Below, piece by piece: positions 24,190-35,329 of a stretch of 64,000 bases of DNA. The DNA comes from Agrocybe praecox. Its lineage: Eukaryota; Basidiomycota; Agaricomycetes; Agaricales; Agrocybaceae. A program made the translations under genes and the position numbers. Within the stretch, counting starts at the first letter, position 1, and the number at the start of each line of letters is the position of its first letter. The stretch is from the NCBI GenBank assembly GCA_964017145.1, contig OZ024848.1:260501-324500 (forward strand). Reading direction: 5' to 3'. The notes beneath the pieces are model-generated. The model was not told the origin of the DNA. It saw only the letters and a list, made by a program, of their open reading frames with translations, and made no database searches.

Positions 24190-24358
24190 TCCGTATAAGT
24201 AGATTAGATTAGATCCATTACCTGTATGACTGTGAACAGTGACACATCCATAGCGGAATCCCACCTTGCCTTGACTTCAACTGACATCATGCGAGGCTGC
24301 TCGACGCGCTTCCGAGACCGGCTATGCCATCTAGCTGCATACGGGACTGCTCCACAGG
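24190..24358. repeat. Dispersed repeat A, copy 2
   Basis: Matches 11298-11425: GATTAGATTAGATC at about 24199, then GCGAGGCTGCTCGACGCGCT and GCTATGCCATCTAGCTGCAT. See copy 1 for the encoded fragment. Confidence 0.6.
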
Positions 24359-24628
24359 TACAAAAAAAAAACCATATGGGATAAATGACAGTATCTGTGA
24401 AGTGACCACATGTGTCCGTAAAATATGCGAATGCGACCCCCCGCCCCGTTAAGCTCAACAGGATCCAACCAATTCCTTTTGAAATAACTAGCCGACATTT
24501 CTGAGGCACCTTCGCGATGTGGAAAGATGGGGACTCGCACGTATCCAAGGGATCAGGGCATAGGGGTACAATAACCTATATATAAGACAGTCGATACCTG
24601 TGGTGTACGTACATCAACTGATATCATT

Positions 24629-25078
24629 ATGTCGTCAAACCGCTACTGTGGGGATCCCGATTGTGCGAACATCAAATGCATGTCAATGCCCGCCCTTGAG
24701 TTAGCAGTCTATCTCGGTGTATGTGACCTCCGTATTCCTTATTCTAGTTACTTACACATTCACATTCAGAGAAACGGCGAGCTGCCAATCAATTGGCTTG
24801 GGCGGATCGAGGATGGCTTCTTTATCTGTGCCAAAGACAAGCACCTTTGCCATATCACAAGTATGCGCACCACGGAATACTCGATGTACGACCCACTTGA
24901 CGGCCAATGGTTGGATTTTGATCCGAATCATCCCATTTCATCGGCATCATATACGCCGATCCTCCTCAAGCCAACGGCATTGTCGGAGGGAAAATGCTTT
25001 GGATTGAAACATATAGTGGCAAAGATTCACCGGAGCGCTCGTTCGTGGTCCATCCCAGCCCGATTTGCTGATGTGTGA
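24629..25078 (+). CDS. Small hypothetical protein, cargo gene
   Basis: Opens with MSSNRYCGDPDCANIKCMSM. The frame stays open to the stop at 25078 with or without a 51-bp GT..AG intron (about 24718-24769) whose removal joins AVYLG to RNGELPINWLG; the intron is in-frame, so retention would not break the protein. The core has RIEDGFFICAKDKHLCHITS and MYDPLDGQWLDFDPNHPISS. About 132 residues if spliced. Part of it is duplicated in broken form just downstream (25280-25460). Family not recognised. Confidence 0.6.
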   Translation: MSSNRYCGDPDCANIKCMSMPALELAVYLGVCDLRIPYSSYLHIHIQRNGELPINWLGRIEDGFFICAKDKHLCHITSMRTTEYSMYDPLDGQWLDFDPNHPISSASYTPILLKPTALSEGKCFGLKHIVAKIHRSARSWSIPARFADV

Positions 25079-25505
25079 AAGGGAGAATAGGGGTATATTA
25101 CTATGACTATCTACTACAAAGTTACTCGCTGATAGGGATTCCCAACCTCTTTGAATACATTTCGAGCATTTCTCCCATCCGACTCATACGCGTCAAGCTC
25201 CATTGTAATCATTTGCTATGATATTGATTCTCTCTTCGGCATCTCGGAGCAATTTTGAAGAGGTGTAATGGATGGTAGCGCCCGTCGAGTACTCGATGTA
25301 CGACCCATGCAACGGGAATGGATGGATTTTGATCCGCATCATCCCATTTCGACTGCATCATATGGGCCAATCTTGTTGAAGCCAACAGCGTTACCGGAGG
25401 TAAAGTGTTTTGGGTTGAAGTGAATGTTCATCGCAGCGTTCGTCGACCATTCCAGCGCGTTTTCTTGAAGTTTGAAGGGAATTAGGATATATTGTTGCTA
25501 TCAAA
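25079..25505. pseudogene. Broken tandem duplicate of the ends of both neighbouring genes
   Basis: 25130-25280 is a shortened copy of 25510-25790 (the C-terminal coding part of the zinc-finger gene), missing about 75 bp and carrying frame breaks. 25280-25460 copies 24875-25078 (the small Cys protein), with matching ACTCGATGTACGACCCATG at about 25300 against 24879. An unequal tandem duplication with a step of about 420-500 bp explains both. Neither copy keeps an open frame. Confidence 0.7.
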
Positions 25506-26959
25506 TTACTCGGCTATAGAAGGGATACCCAAACGTCTTGAATATAATTCGAGCATTTCTCCCATCTGTCCCATACGAGTCTCCATATCTTCCAATCTGT
25601 TCGCCATCCTCTGGTTTTCTTTCTTCGAATCACTGAGTTTGCGTGAGAGTGATACGGCATCAGTCCGCCACGCGGATAGAATATCGCTCATCAAATCGTT
25701 GTAATCATTAGCTATCACATCTATTCTCTCTGCTGCATCACGGAGCAATCGTGCAGAAGTATAATGAATGGTAGCACCTGTCCCGTTGGCGTGCTGAGCG
25801 CCAACAAAAAGCCAGCACCCAGTGGCTGCTGCGATGTCGTCAGCCCTCTCGATCAAGCGATTCATACCCTCCAAGAAGTATTTGCTGGCTGGCTTAGAAT
25901 CTTTGAGGAATTTGGGGCGCTCGTGATGTCGAATGACCTCTGTGTTGTGTAGTATAATAAATATATTAAGGTTTAGTGTGAGCACATATAAGTTAATGTA
26001 CCATGAAGCTCTCCTCCTCGCATGGCACCACTTACGTGCCCAAACTTGGGATTCTTCTTTGTTGCACGAGAGTATGCTTTCTTTGTAGGCGAGGTAACAC
26101 CCTCAACATGTGGGTCTGGGGTACTTTGGGTCACTTGGCTGACAGTATTGGTTTGAGGGCGGCTAGTAAGATGATGCGGAGTGATAGGTATCTGTGGTTG
26201 TGGATTGTTATGACGCATGGCATCCAGCCTGGGGTCAATAGGGATGGGGACGTTAAACTGTTTGTGCGTTGTCAGGTAAGTGTGTTATTATAAGCGCGAG
26301 AATATGTTTATAAACTTACACGGGGAAATGTGATTGGCGTTATAGGGCTTTTCTCTGTCCGAAGATGGTGCTCTGATGACATAGGAGAGGGAGGCCCAGC
26401 GTTTGGCGACTCATAAATAGATGGTAGGCCAGGCAGGCCATGTGGTATATGGGCAGCGTTAGCTGGTGGGCGGATTATGCTGCCGCTGTGTCCATCGCTC
26501 CCGCTGTTCTGGTCTCTGGCAGAAATATTTTGATCCAGCGACGCTTCAACGCTCTGGTGATTTCAGTACATATATTCTTACATTGAGAAATTGTAACTGA
26601 GATATCGTACCTCAGAAATGGCAATCATTTTTAAGTGAGCCTGTCCCTTTTTTGTATGCTGGCATTCAGATCGCAAAGGCCTTCCCTGACATTTGGTGCA
26701 CCTAGACCCCGTGCGTCCGGCGCTAGCCGTGGCGAGCTATATAGAACAATGAACAATACTGTCTAAAATGAGAGAGCCACTTGGAATTACGCACTTCAGC
26801 TTGTTTTGCAAGGTACTCTTGTCCTGCTTTTGTATGCTTGCACTGACTTCGAAGAGGGTTATCTGGACACTGTCGGCAGGTCTGGGCTGCACGCGATTTA
26901 GAAGGAGACTCGGATGGAACACGGGGAGCGCGTCTGGTCAATGTACTGGCTTTGGGCAT
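25506..26959 (-). CDS. Tandem CX2CX8CXH finger protein with C-terminal coiled coil, cargo gene
   Basis: About five exons on the minus strand; start MPKASTLTRRAPRVPSESPS at 26957-26959. Two fingers on separate exons have identical spacing: CRQCPDNPLRSQCKH and CTKCQGRPLRSECQH, each followed by T-K-x-G-Q. A Ser/Pro-rich linker (MRHNNPQPQIPITPHHLTSR) follows. The last exon encodes LEGMNRLIERADDIAAATGC, WLFVGAQHANGTGATIHYTS and a long helix RMANRLEDMETRMGQMGEML suited to a coiled coil. The finger pair suggests DNA or RNA binding. I do not recognise the finger as a named family. It is convergent with the small gene at 24629 and next to the transposase. Confidence 0.65.
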
Positions 26960-27739
26960 GAGTGGTGGAAAGAATACGGAATCAAAGTCCTGGTTAGTCG
27001 CCTTGGTCAAGTATCAATACTCTCTGTAAGGACATACAAGATATAATCATTATCCTGTCGAAGTCAACCTAATGACAGAGTCACAGTCACGTTCAAGCAT
27101 TGCGAGTTTCCACGGATCCAAATCCTGTAGATACCCACAGGAATGCCAATAGCATAGCTCCAAACACATAAGTATTTTTACGATGCCGAATTTTGAGTTA
27201 TTGATGTCTCTGGTGCCTCAGGTCTGCCCTTGACGATACAATTTACACAATTTCCCACGCATGTAGATACCCGCACAAACTGTTACAGACGGTGTGCTTG
27301 AGATATAACTACATATATTTGTGGTATATGTCTGTGAGAGAAGCTAAAATTTATTTTCTAAGTGAGTGCATTAGCTGGACAAAAAGAATTGAGGTGCAGC
27401 CATAGTAATGTATTCTCTCGGAGACGGGTATGGTCGGCCATCACCGCCATAGAATTAGAACACAAGCGGCATGCTCGGCATATTCGGCGGACTTTCAAGT
27501 TGTATGAAACAAAGCCTGTTGTAATTTCAAAAAGCTAATACCCCTCAGGGATCCAAGATTTCTAGCATGGATACACTACATATACATGTAATACAAATTA
27601 TAAAGTTTTCTTTTATATTTGGTGGGTTTCTCAAACTAGGTGGTACAATTGAGTTTAAAGAACACCTCATCCGGTACGAGTCTCCATAAATAGCACAACA
27701 CCGCGAGATTGTGGATATAAATAGATCATTCTCAAACCT
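26960..27739. other. Region between finger gene and right-hand repeats, with dispersed repeat B copy 2
   Basis: No gene seen. 27470-27722 is the second copy of dispersed repeat B (see 23890-24150). A small ATCCTGT..ACAGGA-type hairpin lies at about 27122-27143. Confidence 0.6.
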
Positions 27740-28030
27740 GTTGGATCGTGCAAGAATAATGTGTGAGTACTGTGTTACTTTACACAAGATATTATGGATA
27801 CCCGTATATTTTGTCTCTACCAACAGGATTTAGAGTGGAACACTGTTACACAGTACCGGATACGCACAGATCTCCTCAAACCTGTTGGGTCGTACAGGAG
27901 TGACACGTGAGCACTGTGTTCCCTTGAACAAGATATTATGAATATCTGTAGATCCCGTCCTTACCGACAGGATATCGAGTGGAACACTGTCAGATAGTAC
28001 CTAATACATATAAATCTCGTGGTATTCTAA
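27740..28030 (-). repeat. Two 144-bp repeat units, reverse orientation
   Basis: Two units related to the arm repeat but inverted relative to the left arm: AACCTGTTGGATCGTGCA at about 27736 and AACCTGTTGGGTCGTACA at about 27880, a step of 144 bp. Each contains the ACCAACAGGAT or ACCGACAGGAT half of the recurrent palindrome. The array abuts the 3' end of the transposase gene. Confidence 0.8.
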
Positions 28031-28055
28031 CAGTAGTACTCTAATATTACCTGAA

Positions 28056-31000
28056 TTATGACACTACATTCGATGCTAAATACCCCAGTTGAAGAACTCT
28101 ATTGATTGCCATTTTGATCATCTCCCCTATTCGAAGTCGGTTCCATATTGAGAAAAAGATCTTGGAATATTTTATGGCTCGGTCTTGACCCATATAGCTG
28201 ACAGATTTGCGAATTCGTGCAAGGCCACCATTCCCACACTCTCCTGCACTGGAATTGAGTCGAACAAGACGCGGATCTGTGTCGGAATAAGTGGTAAGGA
28301 AGGACGATGGGCAGCATCTGGTGTGATCCGGGGCGTGAAACGCGTCAATAACAAATAAAGTGTTTTGGAAGAACTCTGGCTCCCTAAGCATGCAGTATGG
28401 CTGAAGCGCACATGCAAAGTCATACACAACGATTTTCGGGGCTACACTCCACCTTGTGTACAGCGCCGAAAATACGTCATTCCTTCCTTCCGCCACTGGG
28501 ATACAATGAAACCCATAGCTGACGCTATGCGTACACCATGCGACCATTATTCCTCCGGTCAGTCGTTTTGGACTGTACCTGGAATAAAACTTGTGGCACC
28601 CGGCTTTAGTCTCACTTCCTGGATCGCGGTGAGTATCTTCTTTTAATTTGGGATACTGAGGGCGGTAGCGCACTTGCGGCATGCCATAGCAAGCCCCAGT
28701 CTGTCATAATCAGGGTCAGAGCAGCTCGCTAATAAATATCTTCCATACCTTGTGCCAGTCTAAGGGGTGCTCAGCGATTGAGGGATCTGGAGGCAAGAGC
28801 TCGTGTACAATAAGTGTGCGGCGAACAGTCTCCCCACGCTTATAAATCCAGACGCAGACACCAAATGTATCCTGCCTAATTCCCCCATGCGTATTGAGCT
28901 CGTGGTGAATTACATTATAGAGGGCGGGTATGAGTACGAGTTCTGAAGCTTTCGGTTTGCTCGGTTCACGTAGAAAGTGTACGAGCTTTTCTAAGGCAGA
29001 AAGATTTGCCATTTGAAGAGCCGTTTCCTCTGCCGATATCTTAGTAAATTAGATTGAATATTCGAGTAATGGATAGTTCGCAGTACGTACTTGTACAAAA
29101 AGTCTCTCATAGACTTTGTCCGTTTCGATCTTCTGTAGAACAGCATCCATGCCAAAGCATCGGTCAAACAAGGAGCTCAGGGAAGGGTCTACCTTGTGAA
29201 GTTTAGCAACCACGTCGGGGATGAGCTTAAATCGCTCCAGGCGAGCATTCTGTCGCTGAATAAAAGCCCTCTGGCGATGAGAGTTTATCCGGGCCTGTAT
29301 TTGTTCTTCATCCGCAGACGATGAGCTACTTGAATCGTCGTCATTGAGGTCTCTCTCGATCTGATTTTCAGTACTGTTTTCAATAAGAGATGGTCCAGTA
29401 ATGATTTTTCGAATAGCCTTTCTAAGGTCCGTATCGGTTATCCATTGAAGCTTTTTGACGCGTTCGACCATATTGTGTACGGGAGATGCTTCATCTATCG
29501 TTGTGGGCGGGCGTAATGACGTAAGTAGGTGCTTTCTGTTGAAGGAAAGCGAAACACCGTCGAATATAACAGCTTCAGGAGACGGTCCACACAGGTAGCA
29601 GCTCATGTCACCCTCGAGCTGGAGAAGAGACGAGTAGGAGAACCATGCGGCCCGGAATATCTTTTCACTAATAAATAGATTGCTGAAAGGATGGTATGCC
29701 TCGTACCGACGGGAAACCACTGATATCCATGCTGTAAACGGTGTTTCGGAGGAGGTAAAGGCCATGGTATATTCGTCGAGAAGCTGGTGCGTAAATAGAA
29801 GGCGATTATTCCAATTAAACAGACCGATATCCCCACAATCCGATCCAACAAATCGCATTTTGCAGGAATAACATTTCTGGACCTCAATCTCGGTTTCCCA
29901 GACATCTGTGGCGGTATATATAATACACGGTCGCATTTCGGTTGGGAGAAAGGGATTATAAGGGATTCGTTCGGCTTTGCAACAGCATGTGGAAGTATCG
30001 GGCGTTATTGTAATTCGCTCCGGCCTGACTAGCAGAGGTTTGACATAGTCAAAGCTAGGATCTGAAGGGATTCGCGCCCAAATTGGGGGGGGGATTGGCA
30101 GGTAGGATACCGAGAGGTTGTTGGAGCCAGTGGCAGTACGTACAATTGGTTCTAAAATTAGGTTGAGCTTAATTCAAGTAGGGTGCAACAATGAGTTACT
30201 TACCGAAGTACTGTGGATCATCATTACCGGCGTTCGGGTCAACTGCATGGATGCTGGATTGAACATGTTGCTGTAGTGAGTGACGGGCAGATACAATATG
30301 ACTGCAGCTTGTTGCTTTGGGATCCTTCGTGCACGTCCAGGAGCCGTTTCCATTATCATAGCCAGAGAACTGGACTATGGCCCGGTTTTTGATGGTAGGT
30401 AAACGGGGTGCTGGAACAGAAAATATGTTTGTGTAAATATCGTCCTCATGGCTTCGAGCTCGTGTAATGAGGAATGTTTGATCGTCGCTAACTGAGAAAC
30501 AAGTCAAATAAGGTTATCAGGTGCCATCTGATTCATCAAATAACACAAGTACGTGCCTGCAAGTTCGTCGCTTGGAGGAAAGCGTTCATCTGCAAAATCA
30601 GCCAGAAACTGTTGATGGAAGCATGTCCCATGTCTTCTCTCAGCCGGACACATACAGACAACTATTCTTTCGTTGCCCAAATCCATCCGCTGTAAATGAT
30701 AAAGTTCGTTCTTGGAATTATCGTAAGTAGACCTGGGACAAAAAAAATGTACACGCCAACGTACTGTAATCGTTCGTGTTTTCTGATTCCATCCACTAAC
30801 CACAAACAGGCGGTATGATAACTGATAAAAATAGCATTCCTCTGCAAATACCGACTCTACAAAGTACTGGTATGGTGTTGTTGTGATTGTAGCAGACATT
30901 GTCTCGCTTGGCGTGTCCTGTTGTTGTTCCACTAGTGCGCATAGTTAGTCTAGCATATTGAAGAACAGGGAGGCTGTAGCTGTCTCACCGTCATCTGTTC

Positions 31001-31280
31001 CACTATGTACAGGTAAGGGTAGGATAGGTGAGGAATTAGTTGTGGGCAAGAATGATGAATCAAATATATCAATGGATTCTGGACTCTTGGGTGGAGGGAC
31101 TAGCGGGCACGATGTGATTCTCTTTCGTGCTACTCTGGATGTTTGGTCCACCTTTCGTGGGATTCTGCGTGGCGTAGGTATTTTCTCATCTTGGAAAGAC
31201 TCTGCAGCTGCCCGCAAGCTGATACGCGCTCTTGGAGATGACGGAGGAGCGATTAACTTGAACTGTGACTCCTTGGGCAT
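28056..31280 (-). CDS. KDZ-family transposase with SWIM-like and CxC cysteine clusters
   Basis: Multi-exon transposase of the Kyakuja-Dileera-Zisupton superfamily. Exon 1 starts MPKESQFKLIAPPSSPRARI at 31280. Next come a SWIM-like finger CMCPAERRHGTCFH (about 30590-30660, CXCX8CXH), a second CTKDPKATSCSH cluster (about 30300) and a CxC cluster with CCCKAERIPYNPFLP, IIYTATD and CYSCKMRFVGSDC. The catalytic half has CYGMPQVRYRP, LTGGIMVAWCTHSVSYGFH, the Asp motif VVYDFACAL, the Asp/His motif VIDAFHAPDHT and the Glu motif AGECGNGGLARIRKSVSYMG, then WNRLRIGEM. These are the expected order and motifs of KDZ proteins. No frame break was found with plausible introns, so it may be functional. Confidence 0.85.
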
Positions 31281-31979
31281 GCTGGTCGTACAAAAAAGAG
31301 ATTTGGTGGACGATCATCCCTGAAACAACACTTTCCTTATGATACAACCTAGAGTAGATCACCACAGAGAATGTGTTCATATCCTGTGGAATTTAACCTG
31401 GTTGCTGACCTCGCATAAATATCGTACGCGGTCGATTGCGCAGGATTGACACGCGCGCAAAGGCGTGCACTATTTTTAACTTCCCTGCCACACCTAAACT
31501 TACGTACTACTACCTAGGACCCAAATCCACAGGTAAGAAACATCTTGCATCAAGTAAAACAGATTATGTTTGCTCATATCTTGTCCGGAGAGACTGGGTT
31601 TCATGTAAAAAACCTGCCTTGTACAACAGTACTCTCACAAAATCGGTCACATACCATTGTAGATCGCAGGATTGACACATGATTACTATGTTGGGTTCTG
31701 CAGGATATACTGCAGGACTATATATCCAGTTCGGACCAACACAATACACACGGGAATCCTAAGTGGCAAACAACAAAATGAACCTGCCTTCAAAATATCA
31801 TGTTCAAGTCGACCGGATTGTCGATACTTACCATCACGTGGGATATATATGTCCTGCTTGTGGGCGCGCGCTGCCAAGGGTATGTTTCATGCACGATTTC
31901 ACTCATGTTCTACCCTCATTACTCACGTTATAACCTTTTCATAATTAAACCGATCAATTACTCACTGGAAGTGATGGAT
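31281..31979. other. Right subterminal region
   Basis: Likely holds the transposase promoter. No gene supported. ATCCTGTGGAATTTAACCTGG at about 31380 and CTGCAGGATATACTGCAGGA at about 31699 are small palindromes like those of the left subterminal region. Confidence 0.45.
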
Positions 31980-32460
31980 AGCAGCTGTTCATATGTGTGA
32001 GTACTGTGTTTCTTCTGGAACGATATACTAAATTCTTGTATTAGTATGTGATACCGTCTACACCAACAGGATCTCTGGTTAAACACTGTTTGACAGTACC
32101 AGATACGCACAGATCTCTTCAAACCTGTTGGACCGTACAGGAGTGACATGTGAGTATCATGTTTCCTGCAACAAGATAGTATGAATATCTGTATATTCTG
32201 TCCCAACCGACAGGATATCGCGTGGAACCCTTGCAGACACTACGTAATAAACGCGTATACTTAATACCCGTATATACTGTCACCACCGACAGGATCTCGA
32301 GTGGAACACTGCCGGACAATACTCGATATACACAAATTTCCACAGACCTGTTGGATTGTGCAGGAATGACATGTGAGTGTCGTGTTCCTTTTAGCAGGAT
32401 ATTCATAGATATTCATAATGCATGTATATCCCGTCCCAACCGACAGGATCCCTGTTCATT
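31980..32460 (-). repeat. About three diverged 144-bp units next to the right arm
   Basis: Inverted relative to the left arm. ACCAACAGGATCTCTGG (about 32062), ACCGACAGGATATCG (about 32205) and ACCGACAGGATCTCGAG (about 32285) mark successive units, with GTTGGACCGTACAGGAGTGA and GTTGGATTGTGCAGGAATGA between them. They are more diverged than units inside the arms. Confidence 0.75.
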
Positions 32461-32523
32461 AGAAATTCAGCCTCATATATGCAGGTGGTGTAAATAGATT
32501 GACCTGTATTGCTAAGATACGGC

Positions 32524-34162
32524 ATCGGCCATACTTTATATGGAAAGCCCGAGACTGTATCTTCGACATACAGATTAATAGTTACACGCCACCTGTATTA
32601 TTAACCTGTTTCTCGGAGAAACAAGTATCGGCGCCTACCGTGATGCCGGATACACAAAAATCTCCCCAAACCTGTTGGATCGTGCAAGAATAATGTGTGA
32701 GTATTGTGTTCCTTTACACAAGATATTGTGGATACCTGGATATTGCGTCTCTACCAACAGGATCTCGAGTAGAACACTGTCGTACAGAACCGGATACGCA
32801 TAGATCTCCCCAAACCTGCTGGATTGTACAGGAATGACACGCGAGTACTGTGTTCCTTTGGACAAGATATTATGAATAGCCGCATATCCCGTCCCTACCA
32901 ACAGGATCTCGAGTGGAACACTGTCAGACAATACCTGATACCCATAAATCTCCTAAAACATGTTGGATCGTACAGGAGTGACACATGAGTACTGTATTTC
33001 TTGCGACGAGATATTATGAATATCTGTATATCCTGTCCCAACAGACAGGATCTCGCGTTGAACCCTGCCAGACCGGTCCTGATCATATGAAATTAGATCA
33101 AATTCCTTGAGTACCGGTATATTGTGTCTCTACTAACAGGATCTCTAGTGGAACACTGTTGTACAGTACCGGATACATAGAGATCTGCCCAAACTTGTTG
33201 GATCGCACAAGAGTGACACGCGAGTACTGTGTTTCTTCTGGCAAGATCTACTGAATTACTGTATATAATACTGTCCAAACCAACGGGATCTCTAGTAGAA
33301 CCCTGTCAGCCAATACCCAATACACTGAGATTTCCGCAAACTTGTTGGATCGCGCATGAGGGACACATGAGTACTATGTTCCTTGTGACAAGATATTATG
33401 AATATCTGTATATCCTGTCCCAACCGACAGAATCTCATGTGGACCCTCTCAGACGCGCTGATCATACAAGATTAGATCAAATTCCTTGACTTCGGATCAA
33501 ACCATTCTGATCCATATGGCCCATCCTGTGCATCATGCCGCTGATGCCGCTGATGCCGTCGCTTTCTCTGCCATCCAATGCTAATGTCGACGAATTTGTC
33601 AAAGTCAAGCCATATTCTTGTCTATGCTCTCCATCTGTAAGCTTCAAGTTTTAATAAAAGAGTCAAAAGTACAGACTATGGGATAAAACTTGGACAAACG
33701 ATGATAGCCAGGATCCTGGCTAACGTTCTAATTTTAGCGTGGTAAATTCCATTTCTCAATCATGGGATTGCTCGAAATTTGCTTGTTTTGTACGCAATAC
33801 AGTAGTGACGATCTATCTTCTTCGTATTCAGTACTAGTTCTACCTATATAATACTCAATAAAAATTTCAGACCTTAGGTAAATACCCCTCATTGTTAAAA
33901 AGCATATTGTAGCGCGAAACCGGCGCTTTCTTGCGCAGTTTCTATCTCCGATTTAGCGGCCATCAGTGCCGAAAGATGTGTTTCTAAATTCGGTTGATCA
34001 CATGGTTTGTGCGAGATCCTGTCCGAAACTACTGGATTGAAAGCATGAAACGGCTGTCTCACACAGAATTCGTGCTGACCATTGAATCTATGGATGCTAT
34101 TTTCTGTGCGCAGCTACATGATTTCGGCTGACAATCCTGATGGTGTATACATGTCAAATATA
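32524..34162 (-). repeat. Right arm of the 1.64-kb inverted repeat
   Basis: Reverse complement of 12319-13957 with no indels (paired positions sum to 46481). It begins at ATCGGCCATACTTTATATGG and ends at GATGGTGTATACATGTCAAA. Every open frame in one arm has an identical partner in the other, showing the copies are recent or homogenised. Confidence 0.95.
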
Positions 34163-34780
34163 TAGGCTAAGGTACGATGTGGTGCTCCTATTAATGTACG
34201 GTGTGCAACATAGTGTACTGTACCGTGTGTTATTCTCCCCTACATACTATGGCTTTATTCGCAAACTTGAGCTTGAAGCGTTCGGACTTGAATTGCTCAC
34301 TGCTAAGGAAACTCAATAATCGGCATGACCCGCACGGTTCACGGGTATGGGTATGGGTCAAGATGGAGGGACCCGTGAGATTTCAGACGAGCCTAAAAAC
34401 GTCCCAGAAGATTTGAACGAGGTTAACTTCTTCCCTCCTTTGTTGTTTCCTGTTTTCCTACTGACCATCATCCAGTAACCATCAGTCATCATTTATACTC
34501 TTCATCATAACAACCTAAGTACTTCGTAACGACTACAAAATTGGTCTGCTTGTGATCTGCCCTTGGGTACGTACCTGACTTTGGGTTGTCTGATGCATCT
34601 CAGCTTACAGGCGTATGCTAATTATATTCTCACAGGAATGAGTACTGTAGCAGTGCATATATACGTACATGTTGCGTGATGAAGCATGTCCAGATAACAG
34701 CGCATTTGCTATTCGAGTGCACCTATCGGTCTCGAGTACTTGATGCCCTGAGAATCAGCTGACGACGCCTGACGTTGGTG
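34163..34780. other. Intergenic region right of the inverted repeat
   Basis: No gene seen. GGTGTGCAACATAGTGTACTGT and GTACCGTGTG near 34200 are short palindromic words. 34775-34780 (TTGGTG) is the left target duplication of the MITE that follows. Confidence 0.5.
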
Positions 34781-35329
34781 TATGGCTGTCCATCTGCCGA
34801 AAAAACATTTTCGCATATATATACTATATAATCTGTATATAACATATGTATTTGAGTATTTACATATATTACTTTGGTTATCCAACATACACATCGGAAT
34901 ATCCGTCGGAATGTTTAACATATTTGTATGTTGGATATTCCAACTTCTCTATTGGAGATCTCAAATTTAATGTTGGATATCTCAAATTTAATGTTGGATA
35001 TCTCAACTTATATATTGGAGATCTCAAATTCAATGTTGGATATCCCAACTTCTATGTTGGAGATTCCAACTTCTATATTGGATGTCCCAACTTCAATGTT
35101 GGATATCTCAACTTCTGTGTTGGAGATTTCAACTCTGTATTGGATATTCTAACTTCTATGTTGTAGATTCCAACTTTTATGTTGGATAACTGACTCCATT
35201 CATTAGAATAAAGGCATATCAATGTTGGATAACTAAGGTAATATATGTAAATACTCGGATACATGTAGTATATACAGATTATATAGTATATGTACACGAA
35301 AATGTTTTTTCGGCGGATGGACAGCCATA
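34781..35329. mobile_element. 549-bp MITE with 100-bp TIRs, 6-bp target duplication and internal 21-bp satellite
   Basis: Starts TATGGCTGTCCATCTGCCGA and ends with the imperfect reverse complement (TCGGCGGATGGACAGCCATA). The terminal inverted repeats run about 105 bp with a few mismatches, to TATTAC..GGTTATCC. TTGGTG flanks both sides (34775-34780 and 35330-35335). The middle (about 34925-35220) is a tandem array of a 21-bp unit, consensus near TGTTGGATATCYCAACTTCTA, itself a near-palindrome. The array is open in several frames (MLDIPTSMLEIPTS), an artefact of the 21-bp period. No transposase; mobilisation in trans is inferred. Confidence 0.9.

Larger units (their letters stand above)
12319..34162. 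mobile_element. Candidate giant KDZ transposon with 1.64-kb inverted arms and cargo genes
   Basis: Left arm 12319-13957 and right arm 32524-34162 are reverse complements at almost every position checked. Paired coordinates sum to 46481 throughout, so there are no indels. One clear mismatch was seen near 12464 and one near the outer tip. The 18.6-kb interior holds a KDZ transposase (28056-31280, -) and seven other intron-containing genes. KDZ elements (Kyakuja/Dileera/Zisupton) are known to be large DNA transposons of fungi and other eukaryotes. Assigning the arms to the transposase is inference: no clear direct target duplication is visible at the tips, and related 144-bp repeats extend past the left tip. 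Confidence 0.55.

Noticed and set aside
34846..35166. Open frames with MLDIPTS or VGYLNFYVGD repeats
   Set aside because: The MITE's internal repeat has a 21-bp period, so all frames stay open; no start context or splice structure.
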